NCBI RefSeq assembly: GCF_013343715.1
Contig: NZ_JABUNR010000016.1
Span: forward strand, 1-64,000
Length of the DNA: 64,000 nucleotides
Reading direction: 5' to 3'
Source: Mesobacillus harenae
GTDB taxonomy: Bacteria; Bacillota; Bacilli; Bacillales; Cytobacillaceae
Within the stretch, counting starts at the first letter, position 1, and each line of letters begins with the position of its first letter. The notes beneath the pieces are model-generated. The model did not search any database. It was not told where the DNA came from and saw only the letters and a program-made list of their open reading frames with translations. This document shows, piece by piece, positions 18,106 through 26,497 of this stretch. The translations under genes were made by a program, and so were the position numbers.

Positions 18106-18415
18106 ATCCAAAAATGAATACTATTTAAAAATAAATAGTGTTTATTTATGCTACTATGTATGGTGTGAATCTATTATTTTATCCAAGAATGAATAAGCTG
18201 GAGAGTTTGGACCTGTCTTTTATTATGGAAGCTATATAAAAATTAATAGTTTGACTAAACTCAGGACCACAACAGGACGGCTTAGTTCGGTATAGTCTAA
18301 AGATTCTAATATTGCAGAATACAAATTAAACTTGGCACAGAACTTGCAACTACCCAGATAGAAAGAGTTTATCCATCAACAACTAAGAATATTTTCGAGA
18401 AAGGGATGAAGATTA

Positions 18416-19810
18416 TTGGAAGTTCAAAGGAAAATTCTATTTGAAGAGGAAGCTCCTCATCAGCGAGAAACATTTTCACTCGCAGATAAGTTAAAGTTTA
18501 TTATTCCCTCGCTGTTTGGATTGTTTTTGTTTTTGGTACCTGTTCCTTTTGACGGGAAGTGGACAATTGGTGTAGGCATTCTTGCAGAAAGTGCCCAGGC
18601 TGTCTTTAACTCCTACTTACCTCAGTTTATGACAGCGGTTCTTTTATTATCTGTTGTGCTCTCACTTGTAGGAAGCATTATGAAACCGGCCTGGATAACA
18701 AGCTCAAGGTTTTTAAATGATTTATTTAATGTAACCGGATTCTGGATCGCCATGCGATTGATTGGCTCCATTTTTGCGATAATGACATTAAACCAGCTTG
18801 GGCCTGAATTTATCTGGTCTGATTTTACCGGCGGAACTGTTTTATACTCGCTCGTTCCGGTACTGACAACATGGTTTTTATTTGCAGGTCTATTGATGCC
18901 GCTGCTGCTTAATTTTGGACTTATGGAATACATAGGAACAGTAGTCCGGAAGATCATGCGGCCTCTATTTAAACTTCCTGGCCGTTCGTCCATTGATGCA
19001 ATTGCATCGTGGATGGGAAGTGGAACAGTCGGTGTACTGATCACAACGAAGCAATACGAAGAAGGATATTATACGAAGCGGGAAGCAGCAGTTATCGCAA
19101 CAAATTTCTCTGTAGCTTCTATAGCGTTTAGCCTCGTTGTGATCAGCTTCATCGGCCTCGATCATTTATTTGTTCCGTTTTATTTGACTGTAGTTGTTGC
19201 AGGCTTGGTTGCAGCAATTGTCTGCCCTAGGATCCCGCCGCTATCACGCAAGGAAGAAACGTATTACGAGCCGGTTGGGAAGCAGATCTCTGAAGACGTT
19301 CCTGAAGGCATTTCCCGTTCACAGTGGGCCTATGACCTGGCTGTCGGAAAAGCTCGTGAAGTTAAAAGCGCTAAAAAAGTAATTGTAAGCGGATTCCAAA
19401 ATGTTCTTGATATCTGGTTTGGGTTAATCCCGCTTGTTATGGCACTTGGGACAATCGCGCTTATTCTAGCCGAATTTACTCCTGTATTTGACTATCTTGC
19501 CTATCCGCTCGTTCCGGTATTGCAGTTGCTTCAGCTTCCAGAGGCACAAGCAGCAGCTCCGGCAATGCTTGTCGGATTTGCGGACATGTTCCTTCCGGCG
19601 GTTGTCGGCGCATCGATTGAAAGCGAGCTGACACGGTTTGTTATTGCTGCAGTTTCTTTGACACAGCTGATCTACATGTCCGAAGTAGGCATTTTGCTGC
19701 TCAAATCAAAAATTCCATTGAATCTCTTAGATCTGGCAATCATCTTTATCCAGCGTACAATCATCACCCTGCCAATCATCGTCGTTATGGCACACGTATT
19801 TTTCTTTTAA
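18416..19810 (+). CDS. YjiH-family membrane protein (nucleoside-recognition/Gate domain)
   Basis: A 464-residue protein with about 11-12 helices. It carries two Gate-like segments: PLLLNFGLMEYIGTVVRKIMRPLF followed by SIDAIASWMGSGTVGVLITTKQYEEG, and the C-terminal VGFADMFLPAVVGASI. This is the YjiH/SpoIIIM-like architecture, a family of putative transporters with unknown substrate. The start is TTG with AAGGGATGA about 8 bases upstream; no better ATG lies in frame. It is monocistronic, with a shared bidirectional terminator after it. Confidence 0.8.
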   Translation: MEVQRKILFEEEAPHQRETFSLADKLKFIIPSLFGLFLFLVPVPFDGKWTIGVGILAESAQAVFNSYLPQFMTAVLLLSVVLSLVGSIMKPAWITSSRFLNDLFNVTGFWIAMRLIGSIFAIMTLNQLGPEFIWSDFTGGTVLYSLVPVLTTWFLFAGLLMPLLLNFGLMEYIGTVVRKIMRPLFKLPGRSSIDAIASWMGSGTVGVLITTKQYEEGYYTKREAAVIATNFSVASIAFSLVVISFIGLDHLFVPFYLTVVVAGLVAAIVCPRIPPLSRKEETYYEPVGKQISEDVPEGISRSQWAYDLAVGKAREVKSAKKVIVSGFQNVLDIWFGLIPLVMALGTIALILAEFTPVFDYLAYPLVPVLQLLQLPEAQAAAPAMLVGFADMFLPAVVGASIESELTRFVIAAVSLTQLIYMSEVGILLLKSKIPLNLLDLAIIFIQRTIITLPIIVVMAHVFFF

Positions 19811-19878
19811 ATTTCAAAACTGACGTAAAGAGTCACCGCAAAGCATCGCAGCAAAAAAGGCAGTCTAAAAAGAAAATA

Positions 19879-19916
19879 AAAAGGAAGGTGCCTGGTAAAC
19901 TCGCACCTTCCTTTTT
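19879..19916. terminator. Bidirectional terminator between convergent genes
   Basis: AAAAGGAAGGTGC (19879-19891) pairs with GCACCTTCCTTTT (19903-19915), with A and T runs on the two sides. It serves the YjiH-like gene and the leftward DUF368 gene. Confidence 0.9.
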
Positions 19917-19975
19917 GTATATTCAGGCTACTTACATTACCTACAACTGTAAAAGAACCTCTTCCTTTACCGCTT

Positions 19976-20791
19976 TTAATTTCTTTCGGCTTTTCCAAGC
20001 AAGTAAGCCGCGGCATAACCACAGACCAGAGCTATTATACTAATAACCATAAGCAGTCCATCAGCGGGCCACCCAGGGTAAACCACAAAAATAGAACCGA
20101 CGACAAAGCCCGTAACAACCGCGTATGTGGCTGTCCGGTAGTGATTAAACAGATATCGAATCAGCTTGCTTGTTAATAAGAGGCCAACCACAATTCCTAA
20201 GCCAACAATAATAATAATCGGCATATTAAAAGACTTAATCGCATCGATAACCGTCACATAAGCACCTAGTAATAAAAGCACCATTGAACCGCTAATACCT
20301 GGGAGGATCATTGCTGAACTTGCTAGCCACCCGGCAAAAAAGAGAAAGAGATAATCTTTCCACGCTAAATTGGTCATAATCGCTGCCTGCTCATCCCCTA
20401 CCAATCCTGTAGCTGCAACAGCAATGGCCGCTATAAGCAGCAACAAATAATGAATTCCGCCAAATGTCTGTTTATAATCAGCTTCGACCATTAGCACAGG
20501 GATAATTGCCAGGATGAGACCGAGGAAAAAGAAAAAGGTCGGCTGCGGGAATGCTTCTAGCAGCCAGCTCAACAGATGGCTTAACGTTAAAATCGCCAAT
20601 CCTACTCCAATCCCTACAGGAACCAAAAAGATGACATGCTTCTTCCATTCCTTCGTTAGCACCCCGTTAATGGCCTCAATTAATCTTTCATAAATACCAA
20701 CCAATAAGGCGATTGTGCCTCCACTAACGCCAGGAACAACATCACTTGCTCCAATCATCATCCCTTTAAAAATATTCCGCCATTCAAACAC
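19976..20791 (-). CDS. DUF368 membrane protein, probable polyprenyl-phosphate transporter (PopT-like)
   Basis: A 271-residue polytopic protein with the duplicated DUF368 signature: GMMIGASDVVPGVSGGTIALLVG near the N-terminus and ASSAMILPGISGSMVLLLLGAY in the second half. Members of this family have been reported to recycle undecaprenyl phosphate across the membrane (PopT), alongside the DedA-type UptA, so a role in cell-envelope lipid recycling is likely. The start is GTG with AAAGGG 8 bases upstream. Monocistronic. Confidence 0.85.
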   Translation of the reverse strand: MFEWRNIFKGMMIGASDVVPGVSGGTIALLVGIYERLIEAINGVLTKEWKKHVIFLVPVGIGVGLAILTLSHLLSWLLEAFPQPTFFFFLGLILAIIPVLMVEADYKQTFGGIHYLLLLIAAIAVAATGLVGDEQAAIMTNLAWKDYLFLFFAGWLASSAMILPGISGSMVLLLLGAYVTVIDAIKSFNMPIIIIVGLGIVVGLLLTSKLIRYLFNHYRTATYAVVTGFVVGSIFVVYPGWPADGLLMVISIIALVCGYAAAYLLGKAERN

Positions 20792-21159
20792 AAACTCAAC
20801 CCTTTCCGTACTTGATCATTCTTTATTAGATTACCATAAAAGCACCCAAAACAAACAAAAAGACAATGCCCTCTAAGTCGGAAAAGTTAACTGCAATTCA
20901 AATACCACTTAGCAAACTAATCCGTACATAAAAGAATACAAATAATTACTTCGAGAAAAACAACTCCCCTACTCTCTTTAAACACCAAGTTTTTCTTGTA
21001 TTTTTAAAAAGTATTCATTAGTATATATTCATAGAATACAAGAAGAACTTTCCGATATGAAGTATAAATGGAATACATATAATAGTAACCGCCGGTAATA
21101 CAGATTTGCAACTAGACGTATCAGTATAAGTATTTTATATAAAAGGAGTTTGTTGAACA
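20792..21159. other. Intergenic region before two hypothetical genes
   Basis: A/T-rich region with a split inverted repeat GTATTC (21011) and GAATAC (21034), and a TATAAT at 21078-21083 that could be a -10 box for the gene at 21160. No good -35 partner is seen. No RNA gene is visible. Confidence 0.4.
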
Positions 21160-21636
21160 ATGATGAATAGCCAAATTAGTAATGAACAACTTTTTAGCGA
21201 AGTAATGTTTGGGTTAAAGGAAGGAAGGATTATTACTGAGGCGATTAGTGCTGTTAGTGAAAAATACAATCTGAATTTTGGTTCTACAAAATCACGCTGG
21301 TATAAAATGATTAAAAATGAACCGTTCTCAAATCATTATCAAATCTATCTAGAGAGCCAGTCAGCACTTTCCTTAAACGAAACACTTCCCTATCAATCTG
21401 ACACAACTGCAGAAAAAATGTCTGATTTTAGCGTCCGTGAACATGAAACCCTTTTAAACCTTTACATTAATAACTTTAATAATTTCTATCAACTCATCAA
21501 AGATAAGCCCGATCTATTATCAAAACTAATAGTGGTTCAAGAACATCAGAAGGAGATTAATAACTATCAAAGTCAACTTGTGAAGTATGAAAAGGTTTAT
21601 CAGTTAGCTAAACAGATGGAAGCTGCAGTTAAATAA
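21160..21636 (+). CDS. Hypothetical protein, possible RsfA/Myb-like DNA-binding domain
   Basis: A 158-residue soluble protein. Residues 1-55 (SNEQLFSEVMFGLKEGRIITEAI, then LNFGSTKSRWYKMIKN) have the spacing of a Myb/SANT-like or RsfA-type DNA-binding helix set, with the RW pair typical of such folds. The C-terminal third is a helical coiled-coil segment (LIVVQEHQKEINNYQSQLV). The likeness to RsfA sporulation regulators is weak. Followed after 25 bases by a second unrecognised gene on the same strand, probably an operon. AAAAGGAG precedes the ATG. Confidence 0.5.
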   Translation: MMNSQISNEQLFSEVMFGLKEGRIITEAISAVSEKYNLNFGSTKSRWYKMIKNEPFSNHYQIYLESQSALSLNETLPYQSDTTAEKMSDFSVREHETLLNLYINNFNNFYQLIKDKPDLLSKLIVVQEHQKEINNYQSQLVKYEKVYQLAKQMEAAVK

Positions 21637-21661
21637 CATAAAGATGAAGGAGGAGTAGCGA

Positions 21662-22255
21662 GTGGTTAATAGTCCACTAATGGAAATAGAAGAGATAAAA
21701 AAGCTGAATATCCCAAATGAATTGATCGTATATCTAACAGAAAGCACTCGTATAGCTGATAAACTATATGTATCTGTATTAAAAGATGTTGAAGATTTAT
21801 ATTTGCTTTATTCGAACTTATATCATTTTAAAATCTCTCAATTTTGCAGCTGTGCACTGAACTGTATTGAAAGAGTGAATAAAATTGATACTTTTCACTT
21901 TTTTCTTAAGAAAATTCTGGATGATAACCTCGACTTAACAGAAAAGCGTTCTTTAGATAACGAGCAACTTTCGGGTGAATTTCTACAAATTAAAGCAGAT
22001 AAATTTGAAAAAACCAGCAAAGAAGCGGTACAAGTGTATATTGATCTGGTCGATAATATGTATCATAACAAAAAGATAGATGATTTTTCTCAAGTTTATA
22101 AGGCATTTGGAAAGTTAGAGCTGTTGTTAGAACTGAACTATAACGAACTTAACAAAAAACTGTTGGACTCTGGCCGTTTAGTTTTAGAGGAGTACGTTAA
22201 CAGTCAAAAGGAACAAGATAAATTACTTGTAGAAACAGAAGCAAAATTTGGATGA
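21662..22255 (+). CDS. Hypothetical helical protein
   Basis: A soluble 197-residue protein, mostly alpha-helical, with no signal peptide and one Cys pair (FCSCALNC). The start is GTG at 21662 with GAAGGAGG at 6-8 bases. I do not recognise a family. It is co-directional with the preceding gene and both end at one hairpin, so the two proteins may act together. Confidence 0.5.
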   Translation: MVNSPLMEIEEIKKLNIPNELIVYLTESTRIADKLYVSVLKDVEDLYLLYSNLYHFKISQFCSCALNCIERVNKIDTFHFFLKKILDDNLDLTEKRSLDNEQLSGEFLQIKADKFEKTSKEAVQVYIDLVDNMYHNKKIDDFSQVYKAFGKLELLLELNYNELNKKLLDSGRLVLEEYVNSQKEQDKLLVETEAKFG

Positions 22256-22260
22256 AAGAA

Positions 22261-22291
22261 AGCTTGAGTTATTTCACTATCAACTCAAGCT
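22261..22291 (+). terminator. Hairpin after the hypothetical gene pair
   Basis: AGCTTGAGTT and AACTCAAGCT form a perfect 10-bp stem around ATTTCACTATC. The following bases, ATTCCTCTT, are a weak T-tract. Confidence 0.6.
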
Positions 22292-22457
22292 ATTCCTCTT
22301 GATTGGTCCCCTAGATTTCTCAGAGCCCCTAGGTATAATTTGCATCGACATGACAGGGCCTGACACTTAACACCATAAATCATATATCTATAAAGGTAAA
22401 ATAATGATATCATTGATAGTAATTCTCACTAGAACAGGAAGAAAAGAGGTTACTTTT

Positions 22458-23054
22458 ATGAGTGTCATAGACTTTTCACAGGGAGCAGTGAATTCAGAAG
22501 ATGAACTCAGAGAAATTGCTGGGGTTCCACACGAGTTTGTCGTTAAGAAGACCATTCCGATTATCGATGATCATTGTAAAAATTTTATAGAGATGTCACC
22601 TCTTTTGTTTCTGGCTACATCTAATGCTGAAGGAAAATGTGATGTTTCACCGCGCGGCGATAAACCAAGTTCTGTTGCCATTTTAAACAAGCATCAACTC
22701 GTTATCCCAGACCGGCCCGGGAATAGACGGCTTGATTCGATTATGAATATTTTATCTAACCCTCAAATAGGTCTGATCTTTCTGATTCCAGGATTAAATG
22801 AGGTACTGCGGATAAATGGAAAAGCAACGATTATTAAAAATCCAGAAGTATTAAATAAATTGAGTTTGAAGGATCGGCCGCCATCGCTTGGTATTGGAGT
22901 CGATGTTGAAGAATGTTTTATCCATTGTCCCCGGGCTTTGAAAAAATCAAAAGTTTGGGAACCAGAGTCCTGGCAGGATAGCGAGGCTATGCCTTCGGTT
23001 GAGGAAATATTTCATGCTGCTTTGAGGTTAAATGGAGTCGAAATAAAGAAATAA
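22458..23054 (+). CDS. Pyridoxamine 5'-phosphate oxidase-like flavoprotein
   Basis: A protein of about 198 residues in the PNPOx-like split-barrel family. Motifs: FLATSNAEGKCDVSPRGDKPSSVAIL, then LVIPDRPGNRRLDSIMNILSNPQIGLIFLIPG and RINGKATI. This is the MSMEG_1061-type subgroup of FMN- or F420-binding oxidoreductases. The C-terminal CFIHCPRALKKSKVW segment is also typical. The ATG at 22458 is preferred over one 54 bases upstream because it matches the family N-terminus and has AAGAGGT ahead of it. Confidence 0.85.
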   Translation: MSVIDFSQGAVNSEDELREIAGVPHEFVVKKTIPIIDDHCKNFIEMSPLLFLATSNAEGKCDVSPRGDKPSSVAILNKHQLVIPDRPGNRRLDSIMNILSNPQIGLIFLIPGLNEVLRINGKATIIKNPEVLNKLSLKDRPPSLGIGVDVEECFIHCPRALKKSKVWEPESWQDSEAMPSVEEIFHAALRLNGVEIKK

Positions 23055-23082
23055 CTGGATGAGTTGTAATTTTATAAAATAC

Positions 23083-23147
23083 AAAAAACCATCGCTTTAA
23101 AAAGGAAGTTCTTTCACGAGTTCTTTCACTTGAACGATGGTTTTTTA
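23083..23147 (+). terminator. Terminator of the PNPOx-like gene
   Basis: AAAAAACCATCG pairs with CGATGGTTTTTT across a 40-base loop that contains an additional imperfect stem (AAGTTCTTTCA region). Confidence 0.65.
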
Positions 23148-23152
23148 CTATA

Positions 23153-23172
23153 GGTGCCTGTCACTTCCCGAT
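23153..23172 (-). repeat. REP-like repeat copy C (partial)
   Basis: GGTGCCTGTCACTTCCCGAT, the right-hand half of the unit in reverse orientation, 230 bases beyond the end of the RAYT gene. Confidence 0.8.
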
Positions 23173-23402
23173 ATTTGTCGAATTGCAACAAAGTATATCC
23201 TCACTACTATTTTCGAGGTGTAATGAATCTATAAATGAAGATTCCTATTCTATAGTGGTCTCCCGGGTTACTTCTTACTTCATGTTCTCCCGTTAATAGC
23301 CTTACCAGCAACAGCTCACGCGCCTAAGTTTCCGTCTGGTTTTAAGACTTAACTCCCCATCTTCATTCACTTCCCAATGAAATAAAAACCTATAACCTTA
23401 GT

Positions 23403-23969
23403 TCAACTTTCGACACCGTTCGAGGAGTGACAGGCACCACAATAGGTCTTCCGCTTCTGCTCCTCATTCCCTTCATAATAGTCTAGTACACTGGCTATAT
23501 TCACGAAACTCAGCTGATTTGGAATTAGGGGATATTTATATAGGCTATAGCTGCTCCATGGGTATTGTTCTGGATACTGGACGATACCAGCTGTTACAGG
23601 GTTCAAATGGATGTACCTGCTGACTTCAATCATCCCTTCTCTTCCTAATAGGATTTTGTCAAAAAAGCGTTTTTCATAGACATGCCCAGTTAGATCATAT
23701 TTGGTATTGTAATAGTCTGCATATCGTTTATTGAGAAGCGCCATGAACTTGGAGTGCGAAATTTGGAGGGATCGGAGCTGAAGGTGATAATGGTTCGTCA
23801 TTAAACAGTAGGAAGCCATATCGAAGGGGTACTTTTCATGTAGCTGCTGGAGTATATAAAGAAACGCATTAAAGTCAGTTGAATCTCGAAACAAAGGATC
23901 GCGCCTGTTCCCCCGGCAAACAATATGATAGAAGTGGCCCTCAATCCATATTCTTCTCAAGCGCGTCAT
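23403..23969 (-). CDS. REP-associated tyrosine transposase (RAYT, Y1_Tnp)
   Basis: A 188-residue single-strand DNA transposase-like protein. It carries the HUH motif His60-x-His62 in TNHYHLQLRS and the catalytic Tyr119 in SRYIHLNPVTAGIV, both expected for the IS200/IS605-related Y1 family. The N-terminal RIWIEGHFYHIVCRGNRRDPLFR is typical of RAYTs. These enzymes are associated with dispersed REP palindromes rather than with a normal insertion sequence. The gene is flanked by repeat copies C and D on one side and E on the other. Its last 12 residues (from CGACHSS) and the stop lie in copy D. Start ATG with AGGGAGGTG upstream. It looks intact. Confidence 0.9.
   Translation of the reverse strand: MTRLRRIWIEGHFYHIVCRGNRRDPLFRDSTDFNAFLYILQQLHEKYPFDMASYCLMTNHYHLQLRSLQISHSKFMALLNKRYADYYNTKYDLTGHVYEKRFFDKILLGREGMIEVSRYIHLNPVTAGIVQYPEQYPWSSYSLYKYPLIPNQLSFVNIASVLDYYEGNEEQKRKTYCGACHSSNGVES
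23422..23438 (+). repeat. REP-like repeat copy D, overlapping the RAYT 3' end
   Basis: GAGGAGTGACAGGCACC, the right end of the unit. Read on the minus strand it encodes part of the RAYT C-terminus. Confidence 0.8.
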
Positions 23970-24236
23970 TTAGAGTAACACCTCCCTGAAAAAGGGGATT
24001 GGGATACATAACTAGAACTTATTAGGCATTTTTTCATTAAAATAACCTCCATCCTCATTTATTTATTTCTTCATTAATCTGGGACACCAAGACGATAGGA
24101 AAGGGCTCTTTCAAGGGGGACTTCGAGTTGCGGAGACAAGGCATTCTACTGCCTACTTAGAACGGTTCGACTCCTTCCAACAAAACCCTTCAAAAGGTCT
24201 TGAACAACGTGTGAACATTTTTTAAAGCTTTGATAT
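23970..24236. other. Upstream region of the RAYT gene
   Basis: About 270 bases between the RAYT start and repeat copy E. No gene, hairpin or clear promoter was recognised apart from the RAYT ribosome site. Confidence 0.4.
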
Positions 24237-24271
24237 TGTGAAACAAGATTATTCGGGGAGTGACAGGCACC
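24237..24271 (+). repeat. REP-like repeat copy E
   Basis: TGTGAAACAAGATTATTCGG followed by GGAGTGACAGGCACC. It forms the left border of the broken gene at 24272-24826. Confidence 0.9.
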
Positions 24272-24826
24272 ATAATTCCCTATTACAAAGTAGGAAGAGA
24301 CCTGCCAGCAGGGAGTTATGTTCTTGAGAGTTACGGCAGCGGCTATGCTGCTGTTATAGACGGGCCAATTGGATGAAGTAAAATTATTGATAACAAGATC
24401 TTTGATGGGAGATATAACATTAATGTTATGGACGGACAGTACTTGAAGGTTTCGAAAGGGCTAATAGTCGAAGCTGCTGAAGCAACCGTTGTACAAGAAG
24501 ACCACTCAGATACAGTTGAGGAAAACGAATCAAGTGAAGCACCAGCCCAGCAAGCAGAGGTTACTGTGATCACTTTTCCAGAAGATACATTAGAGAATTT
24601 ATTAAATAGCCCCGAGAAAGATCAGATTCAGAGCCTTCACATTGAAAATGATGTGTCTTTCTCCTTATCTGGGATCGAGCAGCTCTCCAATCTTAAGGAT
24701 ATATCCTTCTCAGATATTACAATAGTATCTTACTTAAAGGAACTTGTTCAACTTGATGGGCTAGAAAATATATACATTGGCAACACAGATGGAGATACAT
24801 CGGTTGAGATGTTTTTACGACAGTAG
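24272..24826 (+). pseudogene. 5'-truncated surface-protein fragment with an internal stop
   Basis: One reading frame from ATAATTCCC at 24272 encodes YYKVGRDLPAGSYVLE, then SGYAAVIDGPIG, a TGA at 24374-24376, and continues SKIIDNKIFDGRYNINVMDGQYLKVSKG. This is a single copy of the small beta-rich module (YKVG.DIPAGEYVL ... DGQYLKL) common in Bacillus exported proteins. It is followed by an acidic linker and a leucine-rich segment (IQSLHIENDV, GIEQLSNLKDISFSDI). No signal peptide or start codon remains: the left end abuts repeat copy E. The region after the stop has an ATG at 24428 but no ribosome site. I regard it as a remnant. Confidence 0.65.
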
Positions 24827-24904
24827 GGATTGTCTAGTGATGTTACTTATATATATCCAGATGGCACTCAAAACTACTGGCAATAGAAATTAACTATTAA
24901 GAAC

Positions 24905-24946
24905 TAAAAAAGCCACCCTGTGCTCTTTTAAAGCTGGGGTGGCCTT
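24905..24946 (-). terminator. Probable terminator of the sucrose operon
   Basis: GCCACCC (24912) pairs with GGGTGGC (24937 onwards) and the minus strand ends in TTTTTTAGTT. It could also end the remnant's transcript on the plus strand, though the T-run there is poor. Confidence 0.6.
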
Positions 24947-24953
24947 CTAATAT

Positions 24954-24973
24954 TTAATCAAACGTTTGATTAA
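24954..24973. promoter_or_regulatory. 20-bp palindrome, operator candidate 1
   Basis: TTAATCAAACGTTTGATTAA, perfect. A second perfect 16-bp copy of its core follows at 25011, 55 bp centre to centre, and a close relative lies at 51187-51204 upstream of galE. Confidence 0.6.
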
Positions 24974-25010
24974 TTTTCAAACCTGGTTCCGCCTTAGCCT
25001 CGGCTTGTTC

Positions 25011-25026
25011 AATCAAACGTTTGATT
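25011..25026. promoter_or_regulatory. 16-bp palindrome, operator candidate 2
   Basis: AATCAAACGTTTGATT, perfect, identical to the core of the site at 24954. Confidence 0.6.
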
Positions 25027-25034
25027 AGCTGCAG

Positions 25035-25071
25035 CCTGTGAAACAAGATTATTCGGGAAGTGACAGGCACC
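25035..25071 (+). repeat. REP-like repeat copy F, overlapping the sacA 3' end
   Basis: Full 37-bp unit, CCTGTGAAACAAGATTATTC to GAAGTGACAGGCACC. Read on the minus strand it supplies the last residues (WCLSLPE) and the stop of sacA. Confidence 0.9.
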
Positions 25072-26497
25072 ATCTCTCTACTCTCATCTCTGCCTGCCCT
25101 TTTATATTTAGCTGAAGGTTTTCATTTTCGGGATGGGTGAAGAATCGGGCGGTGAATGTTTCTTGTCCGCCGTTTAGAAAGATTTCGACTGAGCTTGTAT
25201 CTAGGAAGATGTGCATGTTTTCTAAAGCTGATAGTGTGCATGAGCGTTTTTCTAGTTTTCCGTTTTGGAAGGATTCTCTTTCAAGAGTAAAAAGCTGTTC
25301 TGATTTGTTAAAACGGATTTTAACATGATCGCGAATGGTCAATTCAACAACTTCGGCATTGCCGCCATTGAATGTGACTTTAAGCTCACTGACTTTTCCA
25401 TCCAATCCCAGATCTGAAAAGTTCTCGTCTTCCAAGGTTAACTGACGGTCAAACGTTTTCGCTTTTCGCAGCTTCTTCATTTCCGGGAGAGGCTGCTGAT
25501 AAAGCTTATCGCCCTTCAGTTTAAGCTCTCTTGGAAGTGTCAATCCGTGGACCCACCCGTGTTCAATCGTCGGCTGAAAAGGTTCATCTTCATCGGTGAG
25601 CCCCATCCAGGCGTACATAATCCTTCTTCCTTGTTGATCCTCGAAGGTTTGCGGCGCGTAAAAATCAAAGCCTCGGTCCAGCTCAACAAAATCACCGTGA
25701 GAAAAAACTGGGGTTTCCGGCTTCAAATTGCCGATAAAATAGCCAGACTGAAATATATTGTGATACATATGCCCTTTCGGTTCCAATCCTTGGGGTGAAA
25801 CTAGCAGAACATCTTTATTGCCTAGCCTGAAAAAATCAGGGCATTCCCACATATAGCCGAAGTCTTCCAAACCGTTCATCCCGCTCCCGGCAATCGGCCC
25901 TTTATATTCCCAGTTTTTCAAATCAGGTGAGGAATAAAGGACGACACAGCCTTCTTCGTTTAACGTTTGAGCACCGAGAACCATATACCAGAGACCGTCA
26001 TCTTTCCATACCTTAGGGTCACGGAAATGGGCGGTATATCCTTTCGGCAGCAGAATGACTGGGCCCATTTTCTCGAAGTGGATCCCATCATCTGAAACAG
26101 CCAAGCATTGATAGGTTTCCCGTTCATTCTGCTCATTTTTAACATTCCCTGTGTAAAATAAGAATAACTTTCCCTCTGATTCTACAGCACTACCCGAGTA
26201 ACACCCGTTTTTCTCATACCATTCACTTGGTGTTAGGGCAGGAGGCTGTTCCTGCCAATGGACCAAGTCCTCAGAGGTATAATGACCCCAAAATTTTGAT
26301 CCATGGGCCGTTTCAAATGGGTTCCATTGATAGAACACATGGTATGTTCCATTAAATTGAATCAAACCGTTCGGATCATTCAGCAATCCGACCGGCGGCA
26401 TAAGGTGAAACTGCAGCCGGTTTGGATCTTCAGACAGATTTTGCTGATTTTTTTTCACTTTTTCTGCCGCACTCAGAAGTAATTCTTGTTGTTTCAT
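25049..26497 (-). CDS. sacA: Sucrose-6-phosphate hydrolase (GH32)
   Basis: A 482-residue glycoside hydrolase family 32 enzyme that splits sucrose-6-phosphate to glucose-6-phosphate and fructose in the cytoplasm. The nucleophile Asp41 is in GLLNDPNG, the transition-state Asp in HFRDPKVW and the acid/base Glu in MWECPDFF. A C-terminal beta-sandwich (about 350-480) follows. The start ATG overlaps the fructokinase stop (ATGA), so the genes are coupled. The final seven residues come from a repeat insertion, so the native C-terminus has been replaced, probably without effect on the catalytic domain. Confidence 0.95.
   Translation of the reverse strand: MKQQELLLSAAEKVKKNQQNLSEDPNRLQFHLMPPVGLLNDPNGLIQFNGTYHVFYQWNPFETAHGSKFWGHYTSEDLVHWQEQPPALTPSEWYEKNGCYSGSAVESEGKLFLFYTGNVKNEQNERETYQCLAVSDDGIHFEKMGPVILLPKGYTAHFRDPKVWKDDGLWYMVLGAQTLNEEGCVVLYSSPDLKNWEYKGPIAGSGMNGLEDFGYMWECPDFFRLGNKDVLLVSPQGLEPKGHMYHNIFQSGYFIGNLKPETPVFSHGDFVELDRGFDFYAPQTFEDQQGRRIMYAWMGLTDEDEPFQPTIEHGWVHGLTLPRELKLKGDKLYQQPLPEMKKLRKAKTFDRQLTLEDENFSDLGLDGKVSELKVTFNGGNAEVVELTIRDHVKIRFNKSEQLFTLERESFQNGKLEKRSCTLSALENMHIFLDTSSVEIFLNGGQETFTARFFTHPENENLQLNIKGQAEMRVERWCLSLPE

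Noticed and set aside
24954..25026. cre sites for CcpA
   Set aside because: The palindromes have TC...GA at the outer positions, not the TG...CA of the cre consensus, and lie at the 3' side of the operon.
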